Numbered from the stretch's first letter, positions 27,080 through 40,555 are shown. The stretch is DNA of 64,000 nucleotides from Morella rubra (GCA_003952965.2 CM025850.1:1160378-1224377); one strand, 5' to 3'. Notes: generated by a model not told the origin, from the sequence alone. Translations and numbers: made by a program.

Positions 27080-30000
27080 ATGGATGTGACCAAACGGGGC
27101 GAAGATGGCCTACAAGCTCAGGGTTCTTGGATTCCGAAGACCCCCATTAAGCCCATTCTACTGAGACCCCCACCGATCTGCACTGAAGGCGAAGGAAACG
27201 AGCTTGGACGAACAACTTGGTTGGAATCAGAGACAGTTTCTTCTAGTTCTGCTCAAGGCTCCCAGGCTAGTAGGATAGTTGCATGTTGCAATTTCCCCAG
27301 CTGCGAAGTTCCCAGGAGTAGTGCTAGCAATTGTAACGAAGCTTCGGCAGCGAAATGCGTGGTTGCTTGGGACAATGTGGGGACACGCGAAGAGCCCGAT
27401 ATGGGCAGATGGAATAACCTTCCTTTTGTCGATCTCTTGGCCCTTGCAGATGCCGCCTCAGCGGCCTCCCATGCCGCGGCACCGCAGGGAAATGATAGTG
27501 CCGCAAACAGTTCTTTCAGCTACGCCAAGAATTGTCATGATGAATGGAACGGGATTAGTTCCAGCTCTGCAAGTCCGTGTACAAACGTCAACAGCATGCC
27601 GGAAGAACATTACTGTAAGTGTGCAACTAAATTTACTTCATTATTGCCTCAGTACTATTATTACTCTAGCAACACAATCACCAGAAATAGTATCCGCTTA
27701 TTGCATCTATAGCAGGGAAAAAAAAACACTAATCCTAGACTTTAGGGCGCCAGAATCAATGTGGAAATAGAGAAACGACTGCTTACCACAAATCGAAGTG
27801 GAAAATTACTTGCAGATATCGTACCCACCCAAATGTAAAATCAAGCAAAAAAGCGCTTCCATAAGCGACACTACTTATCTTTCGAGTTCTCGTTCCAATG
27901 GGACACTCAAACAAAACAGCACGCTAGTTATTTGTGACAACAGAACGGGAGAAAAATGCCAACAGGACTTGATCTAACAGAAACGTTTAAACTAGATTAG
28001 TCTCTGCCATTGCGTGCAACGCCCCAAATATGTCATCCCCTGCAGATTTCAGGGAAGACAAGTTAATTACTTCGAAGACAATTTGGAGGGACAATTTCAT
28101 ACTTAATACTTTGCTTATACAAATTATGGTTTATTGTTGTCACCTGACCCACAAAATGACCAATTCATGCTACAGATGAAGCTCGCGCCCCGTATCAGCA
28201 GTTCTATGATCTTGATTTGGAACCAGGGACCATGTTTGGTGCAAATTCCAGCACCACCATTTCCCAGTTGGCCCCCATAACACCCGAGAAGGACAGGCAA
28301 TTGCAGCACAAACCAGTTTCAGAAGAACAAAATTTATGTGCATATGGAAGAATGGACAAGGAAAGAGAGAAGACAGAGAACCTCATTGGCACCATAAGAG
28401 TTGGCACCAATGAGTTCCAACAAGAATTCTCAGAGCTTGTTGGGGATTCATCAGTCACTGCCATTTCCACTTCACTGAAGGAGAATCAGTGTCCTGATGA
28501 GAGAGGCAGCCACAGTATTGACCTGAATAAAACACCACAGCAGAAATCAAGGCGAAAAAAGCACCGGCCCAAGGTGGTCACAGAAGGCAAACGTAAAAGA
28601 ACTCCAAAGGCAGTGACCCCAAAGACTACTGGTTCCAAGGAAAATCCAGCAGCCAAGAGGAAGTATGTGAGAAGAAAAGGAGTCAACAACCCCACCATTA
28701 CTCCTGCAGAACTTACTGAAGAATCTACTGATCTGAAAACGCTTGAGCCACTAGTGACTCCAAAGCCTATTGGTTCCAAGGAAAATACAACAGGTAAAAG
28801 GAAGTATGTGCGAAGGAAAGGAGTCAACAAACCCTCTACCACTCCTGAACTTACTGGAGGATCTACTGATCTGAAAACGCTTGAGCCTACAAGAAAGTCA
28901 TGCAGAAGGGCTTTGAAATATGATGTAGGACAACCACAAGATAAAAGCTCTATATGCAAATCTCCTATTAAATTAGATTCAGAACTTCAGACAGAAGGCT
29001 TTTGCAGTGGAGGAGTTCAATCAAGATCAACTGTCCAACTCAGCAGAGGGATAGAAGTCACTGTAGGACACAAGGAAGCTGGTGTTGCATACGACCTCAC
29101 TTGTGACCTCACTTGTTCCGCGAATCAAATGTTGATAGAATACATATCACTGCCTGAAAGGCAAGCCCCGAGCACTCTGCTTCCTACAGAGACTAATCCA
29201 CCACAGGCAGAACTGAATGCTGATTCCCAAAAGGATGGCCATGCAGAAAGGGAGGGTCAACTGCTTGCTCAAAATGGACAGGAAAACACTGAGAAAGTCG
29301 GGTTAAAAACCAACAGCAGAGCTTCACCAATTCCAAATGATTTTAACTGCAGCACCTATGCAATTTTATCCCAGGAAGAACAAGGAAGGCAATCCAAGAG
29401 AAGCTATTCCCATGATACTACTGAACAGGAAGATGCCAGCATATCAAATCTAGCTGAGGCTCAGTTTAGTACTATAGACACATCCCAGCTCACGAAGTGG
29501 ATGCATTTTCCAAAGATTAGCAAAAAAAAGAGGACGGAAAAGGGCCAGAATCCTACTATATCTAGTTCATCATCTTGTGTGACTGCCCCTAAAGACGATG
29601 GGCGACCAGCAACATGTCTCCAACATGATGCTGAAGCAAATCCTTGTTCATGGACAGGCGACTACTGGGACTCTGGTCCTCAGTTGAATGCTGGTACAAC
29701 CCCCCTGACAATTGTAGGAAAAGGTAATCAGCAAAGTTTTGAGCATATCCTGCCTTTGAGTCCAACAGCAAAAAGATCTAAAGGCCGCCCTACTCGGGTT
29801 CGTACCTCAAGTTCCCTGAACCAAGTTCCAGATTGCATAACTCACACAACCAGAGAACCCCTAGTGGATGGTGTTGGGAGAACAGTTGAGAATCCACAAA
29901 ACCCCCATATATGCATTGATGACCTGGTTGCAAATGTGCATGCGCCACTGGCAAGAAGGAAACGAAGCAAGAGGACCTCCCTGGTTAGTTCAGCTTCTGC

Positions 30001-33000
30001 CAATACGAATGAAATGCAACTCCACAACAAACTTGTCTTGTATAATCACTGCCTGTCCTCTTCTAATCCAGTAGGTAATTCAATTATAAATTCGTTTTAC
30101 TTTGGTTTACAGAATAACGCTTACAATCTTAAGGAACCCATGAAGCCTGCCAAGCAGTTCTTTCTAACTCACGCAAGCCACTTAATGCAGGTGCTTATCA
30201 CGAAATAACATGGAACGAGAAGTTTTCTATTGAAGCAATGGCTGAGCAATTCATGCATTTGGATATCAACAGGGAAAGCAGAAAATTTGCACAAGAGAAT
30301 AATGCAGTTGTTCCCTACAATAGGCAAAATCAAGATGACAACGCACTCATCCTTTACAAAAGAGATGGCACAGTTGTACCCTATGAAGGTTGGTTTGATC
30401 CTATCAAGAAACGGCGTCAACGGCCTAAAGTTGACCTTGATGAGGAGACCAACAGAGTGTGGAAGCTTTTGTTGGAGAACATAAACAGTGAAGGTATTGA
30501 TGGGACTGATAAAGAAAAGACAAAATGGTGGGAAGAAGAACGAAGAGTCTTCTGTGGGCGTGCAGACACTTTTATTGCACGCATGCATCTTGTACAAGGT
30601 ACCAGCATTCAACATCTTAATCAAATATTCTTTCAGAGGTGTTCTCTCATGAATTTCTATATAAGAATGTACAACTCACATGCTAGGTGGTTATATTAAA
30701 AGAACTTCATTAATAGAATCTTCCTATTGTGACATTAAGACATGGTCCTCAACCAGCCAGCCCATCCACCTCACGTAATGCCCCAGTTGCCAACACCACA
30801 GCCAGCATCATTTTTTCTTACAAGCCAACATACCAAAAATTAACAGACTGTCGTTCATTTCTAACTGCGAAAGAAAGCTGAATGAAGTCTTGTTTACCTC
30901 TAAATTACCACGCAGTTAACCACAAACCAAGTCCTCCAAAAGTAGAGTTAAAGATCTACCAAGAGGTAAAGTGCAATGCCAAAAGTAGAGGAGCGTCTTT
31001 AGTACTTTGATAGATCAACTTTGAAACATGTGAAAAGATACTCTTTAGCAAAATAACTGCCATCAAGGGAAGGCCTAGAAAAATGAAGAAAAAAAAATTG
31101 CCATCAAGGGATGAAAAATATGATTTCATTCACTGTAAACATATAACGGATATGTGTACCAAAACCTAGATCTCATACAATTAAGACTATAGTGCATACG
31201 AGCCTCAAGGAAAAGGAATGGCCTTTTATATACTTGTCACCACAATCACAAAGATAAAAGTACACCCAGATGAACTATATTTGAAAAACTGAGCAGCTGG
31301 TTCAGAGGCACCTATAAGAAATGCATAGGGAAAGATACTCATTCACTCCATGAAAGTTTAACCCAACCCACTCAACCATGATCATTGCAAGTGTCTAAGG
31401 AAACTCTGGCAACAGTGTCCTAACAGAAAGCTTCCCTCTCTTTTGATACACTCGTATATAACTGCAGCAAATTGTTATTTTTACAGGAGATAGACGCTTC
31501 TCACAATGGAAAGGGTCAGTTCTGGACTCAGTTGTCGGAGTTTTTCTCACTCAGAATGTCTCAGACCATCTTTCTAGGTGAACTATTGTTTCAAATATAC
31601 ATGAGAAAATGGTAAATAGAGAAAGTGCAATATGAATATCTCCTTACCCTATTTCTTCAATCTCTTGCAGTTCTGCATTTATGTCACTAGCTGCACGCTT
31701 CCCACTCAAGTCAAGGAGCAACCATGAAGCATGCTATGAAGAAGAGGTGAGTTCAATAGGCAACGGACCAGAAGTCTGCATACTGGATCCAGAAGTCAGC
31801 ATACAATGGAAACCATCTTGTGAACAGAGTCCCATAATGCTCGACCACCTTGAGAATAATGAAGAAAAAGAAGTTGTCAACAGCAATTCCTCCCCCGGAG
31901 GGAGTATAGGGGCAGAAAGAGAATGTTTTACAGAAGAAGACATGATAGCAACAGAGAAACCACTTTCATCTCAAAATGCTGCCTCTTCATGTCAAAACTC
32001 TCTACTTCTTCATACCACTGAAAAAACCGAATCATGCCTACAGAAAAACTTGGAAGCAGACTTTCTGTTACATGTGTCTAAGCCCAACATTTCAGATGGC
32101 TGTGCTTCTGTTCTGGAGCTCGGACTGATGACTGGATCTACAATGCTAAACGAAGTTACTGGAGGTGTAAACAGATCATTTGAGGAGAACTCAGAGGATG
32201 CATGGAGCCAATCTAAAGGAAGACCATCTGAGGAGAACTCAGAGGATGCATGGAGCCAATCTAAAGGTATGAATCATAAAAGCAACAGCAAATATGTGGA
32301 CAAAATAAATGATCCTCAAAGCTCCTTGGGAGCTTCAATGAACCCTTCCAGTAATTCTTGTTTGCATTCAAGCCACACCTCAAGGGTACTAGAATATCAG
32401 TACTCTGAGACGTTCAGTGAAGGAACCCAAGACTCTGGTATTTCCAAGATCAAAGATGAAAACTGTCTGATTCTACAAAGTGAACAAACAATGGAATCTT
32501 CGAGTCAAGCAGATCTTCAAAATGAGTTGACTGTGAATGTTGAAAAAGCACCAAGATTTTCAAGCGAATCATGCAACAACTTTCAAGGAGATGAAAATGT
32601 GATCATTCCATCACAAAGCCAGGCACTTGGGGACCCTGAAATTGGTGGACCCCTAGCTCAGGGACCAAACATTGAAATGCAGCAAAACTTGCCAAATCTT
32701 TCTGGAGAAGTCGTAGATATCTCGCAGAAGAGAGCTGAGTCAGATTTGAATGCCCATGGTCCTTTCTTTGGAAAGAAGATCAGCAAGATGAATGATGCAT
32801 CTGAAAAAGCACAGCGAAAAAGAGTGAGAAAGGAGAGAAAAGACGAGTTTGACTGGGATAAGCTTAGAAAACAGGCGGAAGCAACTGGAAAGAAAAGAGA
32901 AAGAACAACAAACACTATGGACTCACTGGACTGGGAAGCTGTAAGATCTGCAGACGTCAGCGAGATTGCCAACACCATCAAAGAACGGGGAATGAACAAC

Positions 33001-36000
33001 ATGCTTGCAGAGCGTATCAAGGTAAAAGCTTTGTGGAACATAGTTCTTCAATGTCAATGTACTCACTAGAGAGAGAAGACCATTCAGATCAAAATCACTG
33101 ACTGAGAAATTCATGCAGGATTTCCTTAACAGACTGGTTAGAGAACACGGGAGCATTGATCTTGAATGGTTAAGAGATGTTCCACCTGACCAAGCAAAGT
33201 AAGCCAACAAAATAATCCATTTGAATTCCTTAAGAGGAGAATCTCTGATACTATGCACTGAATATGAGTATTTTACTACTCCAGCCTTTTTTCTACTATA
33301 AATAAATAAATGCACCTAATAGATATATCCACACATAGAAATCAAAATGTATTCTCTTATGCAGAGAATATCTCCTCAGCGTAAGGGGATTGGGTTTGAA
33401 AAGTGTGGAGTGCGTACGGCTGTTGACGCTTCACCATCTTGCTTTCCCAGTAAGTTCAAAATGATAGCTTAAGTGCCAGTATAGATTTCCAATTAACAAA
33501 AGAGACGAGACAAAAGGATAGAGGATCTCTGGAATCAACAGAACGGTCTCAACATTTTTCATTCATAACTTTGACAGGTAGACACAAATGTTGGACGTAT
33601 AGCAGTAAGACTGGGATGGGTGCCGCTTCAGCCACTGCCTGAGTCGCTTCAGTTGCATCTCCTAGAACTGTTAGTAAATTCAGCCTAAATATTAGTGATT
33701 CAACATATACACTCTGGAAAAAGCTAATGTCTTCTCCATATATAGGTATCCAGTGTTAGAATCCATTCAAAAGTACCTATGGCCCCGATTATGCAAGCTC
33801 GACCAAAGAACATTGTAATGATCTCCGCTTCAATACTTTTCAAATGCTGGCTTTCATATGTCTAGAAGGGATGATGACAACTTCATCTATTGATCAAAGT
33901 TTTCACTGATTGACTTGCTCATTCAATTTTTTTGCAAAGGGTATGAACTTCATTACCAGATGATACATTTGAAGGTCTGCTGAATGCACTTCATACACTA
34001 TGTAAATTTGTTCTCTTTGACTCCTATCAAAAGCTAAGAATGAACTGGACAACATACTCGCATTATGCAGGTCTTATGTAAAAAAGTATACCAATTGCAA
34101 CTCATGCCCAATGCGAGGAGAGTGTAGACACTTTGCAAGTGCATTTGCAAAGTCTGATCAATTGGTTGCAATATTTTGCATCTATATTGCAATGTTATTT
34201 ATATCTGTAGTTACATTCAAGAAAGAATTATTTCTGTGGATTCACCAATGTCTAAACGATATGATATTCAGCCTGATAAATTTTATCAGATAATAAAATT
34301 AGACAAACGATCCTTTGACAGCAACAAACAATTGTAAATATGGAATATCATCCAAAGAAAATGGGAGGTGGTTAGAAAAGAATCAGGTACTTCAATCCAA
34401 CATTGTCGCCCATCTTGATCAGTCTTGTGAAAAGTGTATATATTGACGCACACCAGAAATCCCATTCTGCATACCTATCTCATACCCATCACATGATAAG
34501 AACAGCAATTTATTTTATCATCGTCACTAACAATATGGATGCAGTGCAAGGCTTGCCCTGCCAGGGCTAGAGGAAAAAAGTATAGTGGCAGCACCAGAAC
34601 ACAGACCAGCCGAAAAACCTGATGTGAACACTGATTGGCTGGCCCTGCCTCTCCCTCATGTGACCAAGCAATCAGAAACAGGTCAGCAATCTGAAGCGAA
34701 ACCTGGAGTCACTAACTGTGTACCTATTATTGAAGAGCCAGCAACACCAGAGCCAGAATGCACACAAGAAGAAAATGACATAGAGAATAGCTTTTATGAG
34801 GAGCCGGATGAAATTCCGACAATCAAGCTCAACATAGAAGAGTTCACTCAGAATTTACAGAATTATATGCAGAATAACATGGAACTTCAAGAAGTTGACC
34901 TGTCAAAGGCTTTAGTTGCTCTAACCCCAGAAGCAGCATCAATTCCAATGCCCAAGCTTAAGTATGTGAGTCGATTACGAACAGAGCACCAAGTGTAAGT
35001 TGGCAGTCCCTCATCTCAGACTAACCAGAAGGATCTTTAAAACACATTTAAGAAGACTATCCAACAGTATCGTGTGGCAAATTTTTCAACTGTGAGAGGA
35101 AAGAAAGATAATGCCTGAGGCTTCCAAAATAGAACTCATGAAAATTGCAAAGGGAATTTTGTGGTCACTATCCAGTGGAAACCAAGGTTAAACGCATATA
35201 CTAACGATCATGGAAATACCTACTATATGTGAAGCCAGTGACAAAGAATGATAAGCAAAATCTGCTGTCAATGCTAGTTTTGTCTTTCTTCACTCTGGAT
35301 GCTAAGGACTGAAAATAATTTGGCTAAATACTCGCAATGTGTACTGATTAGTTTTCTTGCTGATGCAGCTATGAACTTCCAGATTCACACCCTCTTCTGG
35401 AAAAGGTTAGTTCTTCCATCAGCTTCTTGACAACAAATACCACTCGCCTCTCGTACATCCAAATTCCTTTCTGATGGGTTGCTTTTGCTCTAATTACAGT
35501 TAGATAAACGAGAACCTGATGATCCATGCTCATACCTTCTTGCCATATGGACACCAGGTAAGAAGACCACATGAAGACGTTCTCACAGGCAATAACACAC
35601 ACATGTTTTGCTCCAGTTCTGACCATTCCTGTTAAATGCTTAATTTGCGTCAGGAGAGACAGTAAATCCAATCCAACCACCTGAAAAAGAGTGCAATTCC
35701 CAAGAACAAGGGAGACTGTGTGACGAGAAGGAATGTTCTTCATGCGACAGTATACGGGAGGTGAATTCCCAGATTGTCCGAGGGACACTTTTGGTGAGGA
35801 TATGACTACCAAACCTACTATAAAACCCAAGTGCATCCTAAAATAATTACAAAAGTGATTTTTCCAAGAAGAAAAATAATAAGAATACAGTAAAATCACA
35901 TGTACCAAACACAACCCAGACACTAACTGGTAATTGAAACAAATGCTGAACAGATACCATGTCGAACGGCAATGAGAGGGAGCTTTCCACTCAATGGCAC

Positions 36001-36872
36001 CTACTTCCAAGTAAATGAGGTTGAATGCATCCTCAGTACTTTAGTCATCCTTTTCCTCTCTGCACTTCTAACATCTCTATCTCAGGTGGCACCATTTTAA
36101 AGTATTTTTGCTGCAGGTATTTGCTGACCATGATTCAAGCCTTAATCCAATTGGTGTTCCTAGAGATTGGATATGGAACCTGCCAAGGCGAACTGTGTAC
36201 TTTGGAACCTCCATCCCAACGATATTTAAAGGTAACAAAGTGTAAAGGAAATGGTTTTAATTATATTAAATCGGTCATCCAGTCTCACAATATGCTACTC
36301 TACTAGGTTTGTCAACGGAAGGTATTCAACACTGCTTCTGGAGAGGTACGTACGTTAATGCCAAGTCATTCTAATGTCAAATAATTGTTTTCATGCATGT
36401 TATTGAGCAGAAAGGATCTAGGAACATAGCGATCCTCATTTTCCCAAGTTCAGAAAATGCTAGACATCTGAATGAGCAGTATGCTCTTCTAATGCGCAAA
36501 GTTCAAGCTAAATAACAAACACCACCATTTCACAAGCTACAATCTCAGCCTATGATAGCTCATAGTGTTTCCTATAGCCAAAATGTGCTGAAAATTCCAA
36601 CTAAGGGTGGGCCCATATGAAAGATGAAGTCGCTTAAGTGAGAAGTTCATTACATTAGGTTGACATCATAATTTATCTCACCAGCAAGGCTCATGACATT
36701 GTTTGCTCAGAAGTTGCTGAAAATGATTGCAGGATATGTGTGTGTGAGGGGATTTGACCAAAAAACACGGGCACCCCGTCCCCTAATGGCCAGGCTGCAC
36801 TTCCCAGCTAGCAAATCAACTAGGGCAAAAGGTAGTACAGAAGATAAGAAGACGGAAATAGCCTCCACATGA
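27080..36872 (+). CDS. DME/ROS1-like: DEMETER/ROS1-class 5-methylcytosine DNA glycosylase-lyase
   Basis: Bifunctional nuclear enzyme that excises 5-methylcytosine for active DNA demethylation. Start MDVTKRGEDG with GSWIPKTPIKP near the N-terminus. Exons: 27080-27614, 28176-30598, 31487-31577, 31671-33021, 33119-33198, 33365-33449, 33578-33669, 33746-33814, about 33940-33976, 34071-34151, 34545-34994, 35369-35405, 35500-35557, 35654-35793, 35954-36019, 36117-36231, 36307-36345, 36733-36872 (TGA). Landmarks: IDLNKTPQQK, lysine-rich KRKYVRRKG repeats, the first glycosylase block RMHLVQG/DRRFSQWKGSV, GLGLKSVECV with the catalytic lysine, VDTNVGRI with the catalytic aspartate, the Fe-S cysteines (CNSCPMRGEC) and the C-terminal FQVNEVFADH to ARPLMARLHFP-type domain. 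Frame breaks are needed near 30150-30200 and in exons 33940-33976 and 34071-34151. DME and ROS1 cannot be told apart with confidence here. Confidence 0.95.
32181..32267 (+). repeat. In-frame 48-bp tandem duplication inside the glycosylase
   Basis: Units begin at 32181 and 32229; each encodes EENSEDAWSQSKG, joined by RPS. It lies in the poorly conserved linker between the two halves of the glycosylase domain, where length changes are tolerated. Confidence 0.9.
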
Positions 36873-37422
36873 CAGACATGGAATACGTCTAAAATGCAAC
36901 ACAGAACAGCATAGTGGCACAGCATTCAACAATTCTGACTTGGTTTGTGGAAAAAAGAGGGTATCTACCGAAGGTATATGATCCCATGAGGTGGGCATGT
37001 ACAAATTAGTTACTAACAAGCTTGTAATTACCCAATGTCCTGCTCCATCTTGAGCCATTCTTGTAGAATCAGTAAACATTACAAGAACATGTCCTGTTGT
37101 AAAAGTATGTCCTTTCCTCATGCAAAACGTGTAAAAAATATGAGCTAGGTAAGTATGAATGGTGCAAGAGGGTGCACGGCACATGGTCACAGGAACTAGA
37201 GCAGCTATTCAAAATACAACAAGGCCCCAACTCACTTCAAAGCATTAACGTGTCTATGTATGTATATTTATAACCTCGTGCAGGTGTGTATATGAATATA
37301 TCTATATACATTTGTATGTCCAACGGTTCCAGCAAACAAACGTAATAGTGATAACAGCTTTAGTAGAATGAAAATGACCAAACTGCCATCAATCAGTCTT
37401 TGCTGACAGATCAGCCTCTTAC
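36873..37422. other. 3' flank of the glycosylase gene
   Basis: Probable 3' UTR then spacer. On the - strand a frame is open from about 37190 into the antisense of the last glycosylase exon and could follow on from the candidate gene to its right, but its translation resembles nothing I know. Confidence 0.4.
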
Positions 37423-38966
37423 CATGTCCTGGTAGAAGTTGTTTCGGTGATTTGGAGACCAGAGATTCCACTTTTTCCACAAAAGTGATATGCAACACCT
37501 TAAGCTGACAATTGCGGCAAGCCTCCTCAAACTTCTGGTCAGCAAAAGTGGAAAAGCTTATAAAAGACTAAGGTGTTCATATTTAGTTTATTCACTTGAT
37601 GTCAAGATTGAAAAGAGCTGGAGCTTAAGCTAGAAGCAAATTTTTTACTCGACTCTTTGATTTCCCAAACGACCTTGATTGTTTGATTTCCCAAACCAGC
37701 AATCTTTAACTAGAACTCTAGATCATCTTTGACAATATTGCTTACTCAAAACTTTTAACTCGAACTCTAGTCTAGCACAAATAGCTTAAACTCGGTTCAT
37801 TATGTAACCCTACTTCCATCCTCCATCTCCCAAGCGAAAACACAGAGAAAGACGGACGCCCTGAATAATTTCGCGCACCTGGTCTTGAACTTTCAAGCAA
37901 CCACTAAATAGATCCAATTCCAAGCAATTTTCACGCTAATGCTTCTTCAGTAAGGACTCATCTACTCGCCACAAAAAGGCATTATGCTACGACATAAAGA
38001 TAACCAGAAAGATTTCCTAGAAGGAAAAATCAGAGACGGTAAAGTTTTGTACGTTCCAACTCATAGAAGGGGCAAAGATCGTGGTATCACAGGTAAAACC
38101 ATCGAACGCTGCAAAGGACGTAGGGTGTAGACTCGTAGTTACCTCTCCAAAATGTCATAGATCCATTGCCCTCTAGGACTCCCAAGTATACAAAGACGCG
38201 AACAACTCGAGTTAAGCAACGATTTCCTGCTTACACGTCGAAACTTGGAAAAACCAGTACGGCCCTGAATGAATTGAATTTACAGTCCAAATGTATGGAG
38301 CACTTTCAAATTTGAGACCTATAAACTTGATCTCTCCAGATCAAGATATAACCAATCAAGATCATAAGTTATACTCCTCAAATTGATCCAAGATCATAAG
38401 TCCTACTCTTCCAACTGCCGTCGAAGGCTCCAAGTACACAAAAACACGAGTAACTCAAGTTAAGGAATGATTTCTTGCTTGGAGATTTGAAATCTAAAAT
38501 AAACAATTTGGCCTCCGAACGGTACCTCCGTATTTGACAAAATACTTGCACTCAAAATCCTATTGAGAGCTCTTTTGAAATTTGAGTCATATAAACTTGA
38601 TTTCTTCGGACCGAGATGTAACCAGTCAACATCATAAATTCTACTACTCCGAAAAAAAACACATTCCAACCAAGTATGTACTTAAAAACCTTCCAACGTA
38701 ACCGCACAAATTTGGCGAGGGGAATAACAAACAGAGGTGTCGACAACAGCAACTACAACAGGATCTTCACTAAATTCTAGACTGTATTTTGCCTCGTCAT
38801 TTTTAAAATACAAATCTCCAAGTGAAAATCCTTACAACCTAAGAAAACAAAACCGAATACTAGGCTGATTCGTTACCTTCTTCATAAGAATCTCCTCGAT
38901 AATACTATCGGTTCTGCGATGCCGATCAAAATAACCACAACCACTAGTAAACAGGCTCAACAGCAT
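37423..38966 (-). CDS. Candidate small gene of unknown function, first two exons
   Basis: I do not recognise this protein. Exon 1 (38966-38877, 30 codons) starts with ATG, encodes MLLSLFTSGCGYFDRHRR then TDSIIEEILMKK, and ends at a good donor (AAG|GTAACG). Exon 2 (37534-37423) has an acceptor (CTGACCAG), encodes KFEEACRNCQLKVLHITFVE then KVESLVSKSPKQLLPGH, and ends at a good donor (ATG|GTAAGA). The phases agree (0 into 0). Composition (charged, helical) looks protein-like. Exon 1 is repeated at about 40374-40287 in the neighbouring duplication, with one codon missing. Later exons are not identified; the gene would run toward and perhaps overlap the 3' end of the glycosylase gene. It could also be chance open frames. 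Confidence 0.35.
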
Positions 38967-39119
38967 TAGAGATCATTTGAAACTTAAACTAACACAACAC
39001 GAACTAGACTACAACGTCGAACTGGAAGCAAATACCACAAACCAAACAGATCGGTGATAAACAGTATTATGGGATCACATAACAATAAAATTGAATCAAA
39101 TCTTATAGACGTGAGCTTA
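37926..39119. repeat. Direct duplication, copy 1 (about 1.2 kb)
   Basis: Recurs at 39359-40555 with an offset of about 1433. Landmarks: GCTAATGCTTCTTCAGTAAG, CATAGATCCATTGCC, GGTACCTCCGTATTTGAC. Differences are mostly 1-4 base gaps. It contains exon 1 of the candidate small gene. The 240 bases between the copies include a garbled version of the sequence at 40690-40740. Confidence 0.92.
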
Positions 39120-39358
39120 TTGGATCCAAATAGTGTGTACACTCCTCGTGAACATAGAAAAAATAATTTCGAAGATAATAAGATGCAGAACAAATTGAGC
39201 CCAACGTATTTTTCCCGATCTGGGAAGCGCCGCATCACGAAATAGAGAACGAGAAAGCACGGACGGTGTCGACTGAATAACAGCTTCGCACTACTCAATC
39301 TCAGGAACTATCTAAGTCACTACAATTCTAATCAACTGTATTACCATAGCCAATTCCA

Positions 39359-40555
39359 GCAATGTTGACGCTAATGCTTCTTCAGTAAGGAATCTACTCG
39401 CCACAAAAGGCATTATGCTACACTAAAGATACCAGAAAGTAGAGGGAAAAATCAGGACGGTAAAGTTTTGTACGTTCCAATATCATAGAAGGGGCAAAGA
39501 TACCGTGGTAACAGGTAAAACATCGAACCTGCAAAGGACAGTAGGGTGACTCCAAACGTAGTTACCTCTCCAAAATGTCATAGATCCATTGCCTCTAGGA
39601 CTCCCAAGTATAAAAGAGCGAACAACTCGAGTTAAGTGCAACGATTTCCTGCTTACAGTCGAAACTTGGGAAAACCAGTCTGAATGAATTGAATTTACAG
39701 TCCAAATGTATGGAGCACTTTCAAATTTGAGACCTATAAACTGATCTCTCCAGATCAAGATATAACCAATCAAGATCATAAGTTATACTCCTCAAATTGA
39801 TCCAAGATCATAAGTCCTACTCTTCCAACTGCCGTCGAAGGCTCCAAGTACACAAAAACACGAGTAAGGTCAAGTTAAGGAATGATTTCTTGCTTGGAGA
39901 TTTGAAATCTAAAATAAACAATGCCTCCGAACGGTACCTCCGTATTTGACAAAATACTTGCACTCAAAATCCTATTGAGAGCTCTTTTGAAATTTGAGTC
40001 ATATAAACTTGATTTCTTCGGACCGAGATGTAACCAGTCAACATCATAAATTCTACTACTCCGAAAAAAAACACATTCCAACCAAGTATGTACTTAAAAA
40101 CTTCCAACGAACCGCACAAATTTGGCGAGGGGAATAACAAACGAGGTGTCGACAACAGCAACTACAACAGGATCTTCACTAAATTCTAGACTGTATTTTG
40201 CTCGTCATTTTTAAAATACAAATCTCCAAGTGAAAATCCTTACAACCTAAGAAAACAAAACCGAATACTAGGCTGATTCGTTACCTTCTTCATAAGAATC
40301 TCCTCGATAATACTATCGGTTCTGCGATGCCGATCAAAATAACCACAACCACTAGTAAACAGGCACAGCATTAGAGATCATTTGAAACTTAAACTAACAC
40401 AACACGAACTAGACTACTAACGTCGAACTGGAAGCAAATACGCACAATTACCAAACAGTATGGGACACGGAAGAACTGGACATCTAAGTGATAAACAGTT
40501 ACCTATAGGGATCACATAACATAATTGAATCAAGATCTATAGACGTGAGCTTTTG
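39359..40555. repeat. Direct duplication, copy 2 (about 1.2 kb)
   Basis: Second copy of the 37926-39119 unit, with short deletions relative to it. The mirror-image arm to the right (62.5-63.7 kb) contains this unit only once, which bears on whether the duplication is real. Confidence 0.92.

Noticed and set aside
28486..28959. - strand open frame of about 157 codons
   Set aside because: Antisense shadow of the lysine-rich repeats of the glycosylase.
35369..36010. Long - strand open frame (over 200 codons)
   Set aside because: It is antisense to exons and introns of the glycosylase gene, which are confirmed by conserved protein on the + strand.
36816..37190. - strand open frame of 124 codons that could be exon 3 of the candidate small gene
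   Set aside because: Half of it is antisense to the last glycosylase exon and its translation has no recognisable motif; kept only as a remark.
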